Part shown: piece after piece, positions 30,232-38,492 of the stretch
How positions within the stretch are numbered: position 1 is the stretch's first letter
How the letters are laid out: each line of letters begins with the position of its first letter
Source of the DNA: Polaromonas sp.
GTDB taxonomy: Bacteria > Pseudomonadota > Gammaproteobacteria > Burkholderiales > Burkholderiaceae_C
Length of the DNA: 64,000 nt
Direction: 5' to 3'
Assembly: GCA_030654695.1 (NCBI GenBank)
Contig: JAURWY010000005.1
Coordinates: 1-64,000, forward strand
Translations under genes and position numbers: made by a program
Notes under the pieces: model-generated
The model's input: the letters and a program-made list of their open reading frames with translations, nothing else
The model's database searches: none
Told to the model about the DNA's origin: nothing

Positions 30232-31584
30232 ATGGACTACCTCGACACCTTCAGCAGCTTTGCTGCCGAAACGCACTACCCCACGCTGAGCAGCGACATC
30301 CAAGAGCAGGTCGGCTGGATTTTGGCCGACACCCTCGCAGCCATGGTCGCTGGGTCGGCTGAGCCTGAGCTGCGCTCACTGGCTGCCAAGCAAGTCCCGG
30401 GAACAGCGGCACTGCTGGTCGGGCTAGGCCGTACTGCTTCTGCCGATGTCGCCGCACTCATCAATGGGACAGCTGGCACGTTTTTGGAGATGGACGAAGG
30501 CAATCGATTTTCACGCGGCCACCCCGCCATCCACGTGATTCCGGCCGCACTGGCGCTGAGTCAAGAACGCGGCACTTCGGCAGCGGATTTTTTGTCAGCG
30601 ATCGTGACCGGCTACGAAGTCGGCTCACGCCTTGGCGCCGCGTCGGCCTTGCGCGGGGCCATGCACCCGCACGGCACCTGGGGGACGATTGCAGCCGCCG
30701 CAGCCTGCGCCCGCATCGCCGGGATGGACGCCCTAGCCATGCGCGAAACCATCAACATCAGCGCGTCGATGACCACCGCCTCGTCCAAGCAAACCATGTT
30801 GGAAGGGGGACTGGTGCGCAACGTCTACGCCGGCCTCAGCAACCGCAATGGGTTGCTGGCCCTGCAACTGGCCGAAAGTGGCTTCACCGGCGAACACGAC
30901 GGACTGACCTCACTCCTTGGCAAGATCATTTCTGAAAAATTTGACACGATTGGACTCATAGCAGGCCTTGGCCAAGATTGGCATTTGATGCGCAACTACT
31001 TCAAGCTGCATTCATGCTGCCGATACAACCACGGCACGCTGGACGCCCTTGACCAACTGGCTGCCCAAGGCACCCTGCCCGCGCCCTCCGACATTGCCCG
31101 CATCGACGTGACCAGCTACAACCTGGCAGCGGAGCTCAAGGACAAAGCCCCGCGTAACACACTGGCGGCCAAATTCTCAGTTCCCTTCGCCGTAGCAACG
31201 CGACTGGTCAACGGCAGCAGCGCACTGTCAAGCTTCACATGGGAGGCTGTTAGGGATCCGGCCGTGATGGCCTTGGCGCAAAAAGTTGACGTCTCTGAAG
31301 ACCCCAGCATGACGCGGCGCCTGCCGCTGGAGCGGCCGGCCAAAGTGGTGATCACCCTGAACAATGGTCAACAAGTCACCGGCGAAGCAGGCGTGAACCG
31401 CGGCGATGATGCGGCGCCCTACACCCGCGATGAATTGCGTCACAAGTTCATGGACCTGACGCAGCGTGTGTGGCCAGCCGCACATGCCCACAACGTGCTC
31501 GAAGCCACGCTCAATTTGGCGGCATTGAAAGGCTCGCTGTCTGAATGGACTGGCTTGTTGAGCCAAGCACCCAAGCTCGGTTAA
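30232..31584 (+). CDS. MmgE/PrpD family protein
   Basis: A 450-residue protein of the family that includes 2-methylcitrate dehydratase, cis-aconitate decarboxylase and iminodisuccinate epimerase. Landmarks are MDEGNRFSRGHPAIHVIPAA (near 87), MHPHGTWGTIAAAAACARIA and FKLHSCCRYNHGTLDAL. AAGG precedes ATG 30232; the longer frame to 30160 overlaps the previous gene. It likely handles a branched di- or tricarboxylic acid (dehydration, epimerisation or decarboxylation) in the same pathway. The exact reaction cannot be read from sequence. Confidence 0.83.
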   Translation: MDYLDTFSSFAAETHYPTLSSDIQEQVGWILADTLAAMVAGSAEPELRSLAAKQVPGTAALLVGLGRTASADVAALINGTAGTFLEMDEGNRFSRGHPAIHVIPAALALSQERGTSAADFLSAIVTGYEVGSRLGAASALRGAMHPHGTWGTIAAAAACARIAGMDALAMRETINISASMTTASSKQTMLEGGLVRNVYAGLSNRNGLLALQLAESGFTGEHDGLTSLLGKIISEKFDTIGLIAGLGQDWHLMRNYFKLHSCCRYNHGTLDALDQLAAQGTLPAPSDIARIDVTSYNLAAELKDKAPRNTLAAKFSVPFAVATRLVNGSSALSSFTWEAVRDPAVMALAQKVDVSEDPSMTRRLPLERPAKVVITLNNGQQVTGEAGVNRGDDAAPYTRDELRHKFMDLTQRVWPAAHAHNVLEATLNLAALKGSLSEWTGLLSQAPKLG

Positions 31585-31602
31585 CGCCATGTTGGTGACA
31601 AT

Positions 31603-32004
31603 TCAGCCCAAAGAATTGTCACCACTCATGTAAACAAACACCTCGACAAACAAGCCGTCCTGCAGGCGAAAGAAGTTGCAGTTGTTCTTCAACAACGTCT
31701 GCCCGTCGTGGGTGATGTTTTCCACTTCAAAACGGCTGGCAATGCACTGATTTGCCACGTCGACCACATGCTCGAAATGACCATGCCAGACCTTGGCGTA
31801 ACGCTCGTTGAGTCGTTCGAATATGGCGCGCAATTCAGTGTCACGGCCAGTGTACAGGGTCGAATAAGTGGCGATGCTGAAGCGGGCATCGGGGGCAAAG
31901 CAAGCCAGCACCGCCGGCACGTCGTGACGGTCAACGGCAGCGAAGTAACGTTCGGCCAATTCGACTAACTCAGGCGCTGCCAAGGGGGGATGTGACTCAT
32001 TCAT
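31603..32004 (-). CDS. SnoaL-like/NTF2-fold protein
   Basis: A 133-residue cone-shaped NTF2-fold protein: ELAERYFAAVDRHDVPAVLA, FAPDARFSI, YTGRDTELRAIFERL and VYMSGDNSLG at the end. Such proteins serve as isomerases, cyclases, hydratases or small-molecule binders. The ATG overlaps the PhyH stop (ATGA), so it is the last gene of a five-gene minus operon. Convergent with MmgE/PrpD. Function unknown; the C-terminal half of the tautomerase fusion at 35.3 kb looks like the same fold. Confidence 0.7.
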   Translation of the reverse strand: MNESHPPLAAPELVELAERYFAAVDRHDVPAVLACFAPDARFSIATYSTLYTGRDTELRAIFERLNERYAKVWHGHFEHVVDVANQCIASRFEVENITHDGQTLLKNNCNFFRLQDGLFVEVFVYMSGDNSLG

Positions 32005-32849
32005 GACTGCACCTTTTCTTTCTGACCGCTGGGCTCTCCAAATCCCGCATCCTGCCTCGCCCGAAAGAGAGCCAGTGCCTGCGTATGCTGCTGATGGGCC
32101 AACGGGGTGAGAGGCACGGCCAGCCGCTGCTCTTCCATGAAGTGACCCTGGCTGCGTCCGCGCACGCACAGTGCGGACGGTTTGACGTTGCCCATAGGAC
32201 GAACATGTGCGGGGATGTAGCTGATGGCGTAACCGATGCGACGGTCGTCGCTCTCATTGGCGCCCGAGGCGTGAACTAGGTCAGTGTGGTGCAGTGACAT
32301 CTGCCCCGCCCCGACCGGCATCATGCATCCAGCCTCGTGGTCAAAGCGGTCGCTGATGCCCTGACCACGCGGGATCATGTTGGTGGGCTCGGGCTTGTCA
32401 TCATGCTCAAAAGCGCCCCAGTGGTGGCTCCCTGGCAAGGCGCGCATGCAACCCGCTTGCACACTGGCGTCCGACAGTGCGACCCAAGCCGTGACATGCA
32501 CATGTGGTTCGAGATAAAAGTAAGTGCTGTCTTGGTGCCAACGCACATGAGCGGGCGTTCTCGCTTCTTTGAGAAACAGCGTCGAATGGTAAACCAGAAT
32601 ATCGGGGCCGATCAGGTCTTCGACTGCGTCGAGAATTTTGGGGTGGTGCACCAATTGGTCAGCCCAATTGAACAACAGATAAGACTTGGACTTTTCAGGG
32701 AAGTTGATGGGCGTTCCCCGCGCCTTTTCCCAAGCCTGAAGTTCAGCACGGTGCTGCTGAACCTCTTGAGCGCTCAGCACATCGACAGGAAAGACGAAGC
32801 CATCGCGTTCGTAGGCGACAACTTGTTCGGGCGTCAGCAGTTGTGTCAT
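32001..32849 (-). CDS. Phytanoyl-CoA dioxygenase (PhyH) family protein
   Basis: A 282-residue Fe(II)/2-oxoglutarate-dependent oxygenase candidate. The HxD pair is in RWHQDSTYFYLE (near residue 108-110) and the distal His in MSLHHTDLVHASGAN, followed by an Arg for 2-oxoglutarate. It would hydroxylate a small substrate or a side chain. AGGAG lies before ATG 32847-32849. It lies between the racemase-family gene (32-nt gap) and the SnoaL gene. The substrate is unknown. Confidence 0.83.
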   Translation of the reverse strand: MTQLLTPEQVVAYERDGFVFPVDVLSAQEVQQHRAELQAWEKARGTPINFPEKSKSYLLFNWADQLVHHPKILDAVEDLIGPDILVYHSTLFLKEARTPAHVRWHQDSTYFYLEPHVHVTAWVALSDASVQAGCMRALPGSHHWGAFEHDDKPEPTNMIPRGQGISDRFDHEAGCMMPVGAGQMSLHHTDLVHASGANESDDRRIGYAISYIPAHVRPMGNVKPSALCVRGRSQGHFMEEQRLAVPLTPLAHQQHTQALALFRARQDAGFGEPSGQKEKVQS

Positions 32850-32881
32850 GGTCTCGGCTCCTATGGGGTTGGAATTCGGTC

Positions 32882-33646
32882 TTAACTCAGCGATTTTTGC
32901 GCCGCGTCCAGCATGGCGGTGAGCATGTCTAAGCGTGGATGCATGGGCCGTGGGTAGGCGGTTCGGCTGTGAGAATGCCCTAAGGCCAAGGCCGCTTCCG
33001 CCATCTTGTAGCTCAGCGGTCCCGGATTGATGACAGGCACCGGCAAGCGACTTTGCAAATAGCTGTGGGCTTGGTGCATCGTGGTCGAACCCAGGATGAT
33101 GACGTCCGCACCGTCGAGCTCAATGGCTTTCGTGGCCGCGGCTTCGAGCAAGGGAAAAACTTCTTCTTCCTTGCCTGACAGCAAGCCCTGGTTGTCGGGA
33201 CTGACTTCAATCGCCCTGACTGACGCGCATTTGTGATGCATCCCCAACTCGTCCAATGCTTTTTTGTACAGCGGCTTCCAGCGGCTGGCCATGGTCAGAA
33301 TTGAGAACTTGTCACCCAACATGAGCGCCGTCAACATAGCCACCTTGCCCGGACCGAACACGGGAATGTCGAGCACCGATCGCAGCGCGGCCACGCCGGA
33401 GTCACTCATGGTGTCAATGCAGACAGCCGCAAAGCCTTCGGCTTGCGCTCTGCAGCCGGCTTCAAAAATAGACGCATCAGCCAACACGAAGTCATGGTGG
33501 CTGGAGTAATTCACCGGTCCGGCTTTAACCGAACGGTATTCAAACTGCAGGTCCGGGCCGAACTGCAAACCTTGCAGCTGCTGCTGCCGCAATGCCAAAT
33601 TGTCTGCCGACATGGCAAAGGGAACAATAGTTAACACTTTTTTCAT
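32882..33646 (-). CDS. Asp/Glu/hydantoin racemase family protein
   Basis: A 254-residue two-domain protein. The first half carries VCIDTMSDSGVAALRSVL with a Cys at the usual first catalytic position and FGPGKVAMLTALMLGDKFSI. At the second site, where hydantoin or glutamate racemases have LGC, this protein reads ILGSTTMHQAH. It may therefore be a one-Cys enzyme such as a decarboxylase-like or cis-trans isomerase-like member (maleate isomerase and arylmalonate decarboxylase belong to the superfamily). The ATG at 33644-33646 is chosen over an upstream start that would overlap the amidohydrolase gene. Confidence 0.78.
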   Translation of the reverse strand: MKKVLTIVPFAMSADNLALRQQQLQGLQFGPDLQFEYRSVKAGPVNYSSHHDFVLADASIFEAGCRAQAEGFAAVCIDTMSDSGVAALRSVLDIPVFGPGKVAMLTALMLGDKFSILTMASRWKPLYKKALDELGMHHKCASVRAIEVSPDNQGLLSGKEEEVFPLLEAAATKAIELDGADVIILGSTTMHQAHSYLQSRLPVPVINPGPLSYKMAEAALALGHSHSRTAYPRPMHPRLDMLTAMLDAAQKSLS

Positions 33647-33671
33647 CAATGACTCCGAATTCAAGGGCCGA

Positions 33672-34346
33672 TCAAGCCGACGGTTGCAGTTCGACCAAGG
33701 CTTCATCGGTCGAGCGCACCCGGCCAAACAAGCGCTGAAAGTTGCGCATCGTGACATGGTGCAGATCTTCGTGCGTGGTGCCGCATGCGTCTTCCACCAG
33801 CGTCACCAGATAGCCCCTGTCTGCAGCTTCGCGCGCCGTGGTCTCAACGCACATATTGGTCGACACGCCCGCCAGATAGAGTTGCTCAGCGCCCAAGGCG
33901 CGCAGCAGGCTGTCAATGTTGGTCGATGCAAATGCACCGATGGTCGTCTTGCGCAGCACATGTTCGCCGGGCAGCGGTTTGAGCTCGTCCAAAATTTCAT
34001 GCTCGCGGCTACCGACAAAGTTGTTGAACTCAACCAGTAATTTACGCAGGTGGATGGGTGCGTCGCTGCCGTCAGGATTGGCGGCACCCAGGGTGACGTG
34101 CAGCACCGGCAGTTTGAGTTGGGTGAAGAGCGCCCGCAAACGCAAGGTACAGGGCAGCACCGACTGTTCAATGCGGTCAAAGCGGTAGTCACCAACCGTC
34201 GAGCCATCGGCCTTGAGCTTGCGACCCAAGCCACCCACACGCGAACCCGTGGCGTATTGCATGTCAATGATCACCAGCGCTGCGCGACTAGGTTGAACGG
34301 GGCGCTCGGGCATGAAAGCCCGGATGTAGTCAGCAGGAGTCGACAT
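33672..34346 (-). CDS. Isochorismatase-fold cysteine hydrolase, copy 1
   Basis: A 224-residue amidohydrolase candidate with the complete triad of the fold: Asp in ALVIIDMQYATGS, Lys in VLRKTTIGAFAST and Cys in AGVSTNMCVETTAREA. Relatives hydrolyse N-carbamoyl compounds, maleamate (NicF) or nicotinamide. GAGG precedes the ATG. It is second in the operon after deacetylase-like paralog B and directly before the racemase-family gene, so amide hydrolysis followed by isomerisation is a plausible pair of steps. Confidence 0.87.
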   Translation of the reverse strand: MSTPADYIRAFMPERPVQPSRAALVIIDMQYATGSRVGGLGRKLKADGSTVGDYRFDRIEQSVLPCTLRLRALFTQLKLPVLHVTLGAANPDGSDAPIHLRKLLVEFNNFVGSREHEILDELKPLPGEHVLRKTTIGAFASTNIDSLLRALGAEQLYLAGVSTNMCVETTAREAADRGYLVTLVEDACGTTHEDLHHVTMRNFQRLFGRVRSTDEALVELQPSA

Positions 34347-34375
34347 GGAAAGTCCTCTTTAAAAGTGTCAAAAAA

Positions 34376-35311
34376 TCAGTTGGCCGTTGGCACACCCAGC
34401 ATTTGAGCCCGGTAGCTGGCGACGATCTCGGAGCCTGTGGCGCACCAAACGCCGCTGTGTCCAAGGATGTACTCCAGTGCCCGCGCCAGGTGCTCAATGC
34501 GGTGCGGCTGACCCATGATGAAGGGGTGCACGGCGATGTTCATCACCTTGCCGTGTTCGGCACCCTCGGCATACAGCGTGTCAAATTCATCGCAGATTTT
34601 TTGCGCAAAGGCAGCGGCTTCTTGACCCCGTCGCCAAGCGATGCTGTCATTGATTTCCATCGAGTAAGGCAAGGAAAAAAGCTCACCGCTGCGCACCCGA
34701 ATCGGTGTGGGTTGGTCGTCGTGGTACAGGTCACACAAGTAGCTGATGCCCGCCTCGGCGACTAAATCGGGCGTGTTCAAGGTGTTCGATGCCGCGGGCG
34801 AAAACCAACCATTCAAAGACCGTCCGGTGACCCGGCGATGAATGGCCTGACAAGCGTCAATGGCGGCACGTTCCTCGTCTTCACTCAGACCCCAGTGGTA
34901 GCGGGTGTTGTAAAGCCCGTGCGACATGAACTCCCAAGACCGGTTCAGCATGGCCTCGGCAATCTCCGGGTACATGTCGAGCACCGACATGGACAGCGAC
35001 ACCGTACAGGGCAAACGGTAGCGGTCAAAGACCTCCATGAGTCGCCAGACACCCACCCGGTTGCCGTAGTCGCGCAAGCCGTAGCCCAACACGTCGGGGT
35101 GCGGCGTGCGGGGCCAAGGGTCGCGCACGCTAGCTTGCTGCGGCAGGTATTCGTAATGTTCGATATTCGGCGCGATCCACAAGGCCACGCGTGCACCGCC
35201 TGGCCAACGCAGAGGCTGGCGGTCAGGCGCGGCGCTATACGCAATGCGTTCGAGCGGGCTGGACGCAATGGAAGTCATTGGTCCCGTGGAAGGCTTTTCA
35301 AAAGAAGGCAT
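34376..35311 (-). CDS. Polysaccharide deacetylase/PuuE-like hydrolase, paralog B
   Basis: A 311-residue member of the PuuE-like group: RWPGGARVALWIAPNIEHYE, DYGNRVGVWRLMEVFDRYRL, EFMSHGLYNTRYHWGLSEDE, GWFSPAASNTLNTPDLVAEA and HPFIMGQPHRIEHLARALEY. The His of the SHGLYNTRY motif is present. GGAAG 8 nt before the ATG at 35309-35311 supports the start. It leads the minus operon of amidohydrolase, racemase-family, PhyH and SnoaL genes and is divergent (35-nt gap) from the tautomerase fusion. It is closest to paralog D among the four copies. The substrate is inferred to be a cyclic amide. Confidence 0.78.
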   Translation of the reverse strand: MPSFEKPSTGPMTSIASSPLERIAYSAAPDRQPLRWPGGARVALWIAPNIEHYEYLPQQASVRDPWPRTPHPDVLGYGLRDYGNRVGVWRLMEVFDRYRLPCTVSLSMSVLDMYPEIAEAMLNRSWEFMSHGLYNTRYHWGLSEDEERAAIDACQAIHRRVTGRSLNGWFSPAASNTLNTPDLVAEAGISYLCDLYHDDQPTPIRVRSGELFSLPYSMEINDSIAWRRGQEAAAFAQKICDEFDTLYAEGAEHGKVMNIAVHPFIMGQPHRIEHLARALEYILGHSGVWCATGSEIVASYRAQMLGVPTAN

Positions 35312-35346
35312 GATGCAACTTCCGTGAAACCAACAAGAGAAAAACC

Positions 35347-35913
35347 ATGCCTGTCATTTCCATCACCTTGTTACCCGGCTACAGCGCACAGGCTGAAGAG
35401 CGGCTGGTGGGCCGTGTCGCCCTTGCTGCACGCTCTGTGATTTCCGCCGCCGCCGCAGGCACCACGGTGTTCGTGAACCACGCCCACACCTACCAACGCG
35501 ATGGCCGGGTATTTTCCAAAGGCGGGCCGGAATGCGCCGACGCCAGTGCGCTGGTGCGTCAATTTCTGGAACTGATGCAAGCGCGCAATTTGGCGGCGGC
35601 CAGCGCCCTGCTGGCGCCTGAATTTGTGATGCAGTTTCCGGGCAATGCACGCATGCACCAACTCGACGAATTGGTGGTTTGGGCCAAAGTCCGCTACAGC
35701 CGCATCGCCAAAGACTACGAACGCTTTGACGAGAGCTGGGCCGATGGCGTCACCGTGGTGTATTGCTCCGGCACCCTGAACGGTCTCTGGCTTGACGGCA
35801 CGCCATTCGAGAAGATCCGCTTCATCGACCGTTTTGAAATTGCCGATGGACAAATCAGAAAGCAAGACGTCTGGAATGACCTGGCGGAAGTCAAAGCCCA
35901 GACGCCTGTCTGA
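35347..35913 (+). CDS. Tautomerase-like domain fused to a SnoaL/NTF2-like domain
   Basis: A 188-residue protein. The first ~60 residues (MPVISITLLPGYS, VALAARSVISAAAAGTTVFV, DGRVFSKGG) look like a 4-oxalocrotonate tautomerase-type unit with Pro at position 2, the family's catalytic N-terminal residue. Residues ~65-185 look like an NTF2/SnoaL fold: LVRQFLELMQARNLAAASAL, and FIDRFEIADGQIRKQDVWND. It stands alone on the plus strand between two minus operons of the cluster and converges 4 nt from paralog C. It may catalyse keto-enol or double-bond isomerisation of an unsaturated acid. The fusion is unusual to me. Confidence 0.65.
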   Translation: MPVISITLLPGYSAQAEERLVGRVALAARSVISAAAAGTTVFVNHAHTYQRDGRVFSKGGPECADASALVRQFLELMQARNLAAASALLAPEFVMQFPGNARMHQLDELVVWAKVRYSRIAKDYERFDESWADGVTVVYCSGTLNGLWLDGTPFEKIRFIDRFEIADGQIRKQDVWNDLAEVKAQTPV

Positions 35914-35917
35914 AGGA

Positions 35918-36862
35918 TCAAGCCTGCGATGTTTTCCAGGCATCCAGGATCTCGCTTCCGGTGGCCGCCCACACGCCCTTGTGACGCATGATGTGCGCCA
36001 GCGCTTCTTCCAGCGCACGCATGCGGTAAGGCTGGCCGATCACCCAAGGGTGCAGCGAAATCGCCATGACCCGTCCACCCGCCGTGGCTGACTCTTTGTA
36101 CAGCAGGTCGAACTGGTCGCAGAGCTGGTCCCGGAAGTCATCTTCGGTGTGGTGGTTTTGAACCAAGATGGTGTGATCATCGATGTCGATGGGGTGCGGC
36201 ATCGCGTGAATCGGCCCACTGGCCGTGCGCATGGCGTAAGGCATGTCGTCATTGACCCAGTCACACACGTAATCCATGCCCGCGGCGCCCAGCAAGTCCA
36301 GCGTACTGGCCGACTCTGACTTGGCCGGCGACAACCAACCCCGCACCGCCTGGCCACTGGCCCGGCGCAAGATCTCTAGCGTGGTGTCAATCAGCTTTTT
36401 CTCATCGTCCAGCGCCAGACCCGCATGGTGCAAATGGTCCATGTCCAGACCATTCGCCATGATCTCCCAACCCCGCTGCGTGCACTCTTTGATGAGCGAG
36501 GGGTAACGCACAGCGACCGCGGCGTTGACCGCCACCGTGGGCCGAATACCGTGTTTTTCAAGCGCCTTCATGATCCGAAAAATACCCACCCGATTGCCAT
36601 AGTCGCGCAGGGTGTAGTGACGCAGGTCCGGGTAAGCGGTCTGCATGGCACCAGGCGGCTTGAAGGGCACGCCCGCCATGTTCAGCGGAAACCACTCCAG
36701 TGCCGGCACCACCCACAACGCAACGCGGGCGTTGTGCGGCCAGACCACGGCTTTGCGCTCGGGCAACATCGACCAGTCATAACGGTCATGGTCCATGCCG
36801 TAACGGCGCAACGGATAGTCCAGATAATTCTCAGGCAAAGCTTTTGGATTCGTCGTGCTCAT
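35918..36862 (-). CDS. Polysaccharide deacetylase/PuuE-like hydrolase, paralog C
   Basis: A 314-residue PuuE-like protein: DYGNRVGIFRIMKALEKHGI, GWLSPAKSESASTLDLLGAA, DWVNDDMPYAM, SLHPWVIGQPYRMRALEEAL. At the position where paralogs A, B and D have a His (GHG or SHG) this copy reads IMANGLDMDHLHHAG, so the active site differs, perhaps with His supplied a few residues later. Start ATG with GGAG upstream; it overlaps the paralog D stop (ATGA). It may have a different substrate or form a mixed complex with paralog D. Confidence 0.77.
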   Translation of the reverse strand: MSTTNPKALPENYLDYPLRRYGMDHDRYDWSMLPERKAVVWPHNARVALWVVPALEWFPLNMAGVPFKPPGAMQTAYPDLRHYTLRDYGNRVGIFRIMKALEKHGIRPTVAVNAAVAVRYPSLIKECTQRGWEIMANGLDMDHLHHAGLALDDEKKLIDTTLEILRRASGQAVRGWLSPAKSESASTLDLLGAAGMDYVCDWVNDDMPYAMRTASGPIHAMPHPIDIDDHTILVQNHHTEDDFRDQLCDQFDLLYKESATAGGRVMAISLHPWVIGQPYRMRALEEALAHIMRHKGVWAATGSEILDAWKTSQA

Positions 36863-37776
36863 GGGGCTTCTCCCACGGGCTGGGCAGCGGCCGCAAAAGC
36901 ATCAAAGTAGTGGTCGTTGAAATGTTGAGCGATCTCGCGGCCGGTGGCCAACCAGACCTTGTCGTGACTGGTGATGTAAGACAGCGCTTCTTCAAACGCC
37001 GCCATGCGGTAAGGCTGACCGACCAGATAAGGGTGCAGAGGAATACACATGACGGTTCCGGACGCCTCACCTTCTTCATACAGGCGGTCAAACTGGCGTT
37101 TCAAGATATCGGCGTAGCGCCGCGGCTGCACCAAGTTAACGTTGTAGACGATGGTGTCGTTCATTTCCAGCGAGTAAGGCACGCTGGTCAAACGACCTTT
37201 CTTGACCTTGACTGGGCCAGGTTGGTCATCATGAAACAAGTCGCAAATATAGGTCAACCCCATCTCGGCCACCAAGTCTAGGGTGTTTGGCGTGTAGGTC
37301 AGTGCGGGCGCCAACCAGCCGTCCAATTTTTGTCCTGTGTGATTGCGGATGGTGTCGATGGAGTCTTGAATCACCGCACGTTCTTCGGCCTCGCTCATGC
37401 CCATCAGGTAACGTGTGTTGTAAGTGCCGTGTGAATAAAACTCCCAGCCGTTGTCAGCGCAGGCCTTGATGACTTCAGGATGGTGCTCGCACATGGCCAC
37501 ATTCAAGGACACACTACCACGCACATTGCAGCGCTTCATGGCTTCCAGCATGCGCCAGAAACCGGCACGGTTGCCGTAGTCACGGTAGGAATAATTCAGC
37601 ACATCGGGCGAAGGTCTGGCCCACGGTGGACGGGACGGATTGCGCGGCGGATTGAGCTCGTAAAACTCCACATTCGGCGCAACCCAAAAGGCCACCCGGG
37701 CGCCACCCGGCCAGCGGATCACAGGCCGCTCGGCGTTGTACGGAAGGTAGTCGTAAAGTGCCGGATCGCGTTTCAC
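36859..37776 (-). CDS. Polysaccharide deacetylase/PuuE-like hydrolase, paralog D
   Basis: A 305-residue member: RWPGGARVAFWVAPNVEFYE, DYGNRAGFWRMLEAMKRCNV, EFYSHGTYNTRYLMGMSEAE, GWLAPALTYTPNTLDLVAEM, HPYLVGQPYRMAAFEEALSY. Start is GTG (37774-37776) overlapping the amidohydrolase stop as GTGA. It is the second gene of a three-gene operon with the second isochorismatase-fold gene in front and paralog C behind. Closest to paralog B by motif comparison. Confidence 0.78.
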   Translation of the reverse strand: MKRDPALYDYLPYNAERPVIRWPGGARVAFWVAPNVEFYELNPPRNPSRPPWARPSPDVLNYSYRDYGNRAGFWRMLEAMKRCNVRGSVSLNVAMCEHHPEVIKACADNGWEFYSHGTYNTRYLMGMSEAEERAVIQDSIDTIRNHTGQKLDGWLAPALTYTPNTLDLVAEMGLTYICDLFHDDQPGPVKVKKGRLTSVPYSLEMNDTIVYNVNLVQPRRYADILKRQFDRLYEEGEASGTVMCIPLHPYLVGQPYRMAAFEEALSYITSHDKVWLATGREIAQHFNDHYFDAFAAAAQPVGEAP

Positions 37777-38459
37777 TGATTTTTCCCTGCAGCAGAAGGC
37801 ACGCGGCGCAACTGCTCAATGGTTTCTTGCACCGACAAGACGTCGGCGTATTTCAGCGCCATGTCGTACAAATTGGCGAAGTGCGGGGCCTCGTGTTTGT
37901 CGGCCACACATTCTTCCGGGACGATGGTGCGAAAACTCCGCGAAATGCTGTCGACCACGGTGGCACGCACACAACCCGACGTCGAACCACCGGTCACCAC
38001 AAGGGTGTCGACCCCATGAAAGTTGAAGACCGAACCGAGGTTGGTTTCAAAAAAGACCGAGGCCATGCGCTTGTTCACGATGATGTCCCGCTTGTGGTCA
38101 ATCACCAGGCGATCGTCGAATTCGGCGCGGCGGCTACCGACCTTGATGTTTTGCAGTGAATCGGGCGTGTTGGTGCGGGTGCCCCAGACGCCGCAATCTT
38201 CGCCTGACTCCATGTACGCCACATAGGTCCAAACCACCGGAAAACCTTTGGTCCGGAATTCTTCAGCCAGCGTGTTCACGTACTCCAGCTGACGCGGATC
38301 GGTTTCGTAGGCCGTCGCAAATTCACCAACGTTGGTGTAGGCTTTTTGAAGATCGATATTGACCAGGGCCGGCATTTTTCCAAAACCAAAACGCTTGCGG
38401 GTGGGGTTGGTCTTGACATCGGTATACAGCTGTCGGGCGGTCTTGCTAGAGGCTTCCAT
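37773..38459 (-). CDS. Isochorismatase-fold cysteine hydrolase, copy 2 (N-carbamoylsarcosine amidase-like)
   Basis: A 228-residue cysteine hydrolase. The triad is visible: Asp in ALVNIDLQKAYTNVGEF, Lys in IIVNKRMASVFFETNL, and Cys in GGSTSGCVRATVVDSISR. The last motif resembles N-carbamoylsarcosine amidohydrolase and related maleamate amidases. It is the first gene of the 38.5 kb operon, directly under the palindromic operator, and feeds into two PuuE-like genes. Such a pair would open a ring and then remove an amide or carbamoyl group. Confidence 0.86.
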   Translation of the reverse strand: MEASSKTARQLYTDVKTNPTRKRFGFGKMPALVNIDLQKAYTNVGEFATAYETDPRQLEYVNTLAEEFRTKGFPVVWTYVAYMESGEDCGVWGTRTNTPDSLQNIKVGSRRAEFDDRLVIDHKRDIIVNKRMASVFFETNLGSVFNFHGVDTLVVTGGSTSGCVRATVVDSISRSFRTIVPEECVADKHEAPHFANLYDMALKYADVLSVQETIEQLRRVPSAAGKNQ

Positions 38460-38492
38460 GCGGACGGTCTTTCAATGAAATAAGTGCTGTCA

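Noticed and set aside
29312-37776. Deacetylase-like genes as cell-wall or capsule polysaccharide deacetylases
   Set aside because: None has a signal peptide or a clear CE4 Asp-Asp metal motif, and the neighbours are cytosolic small-molecule enzymes.
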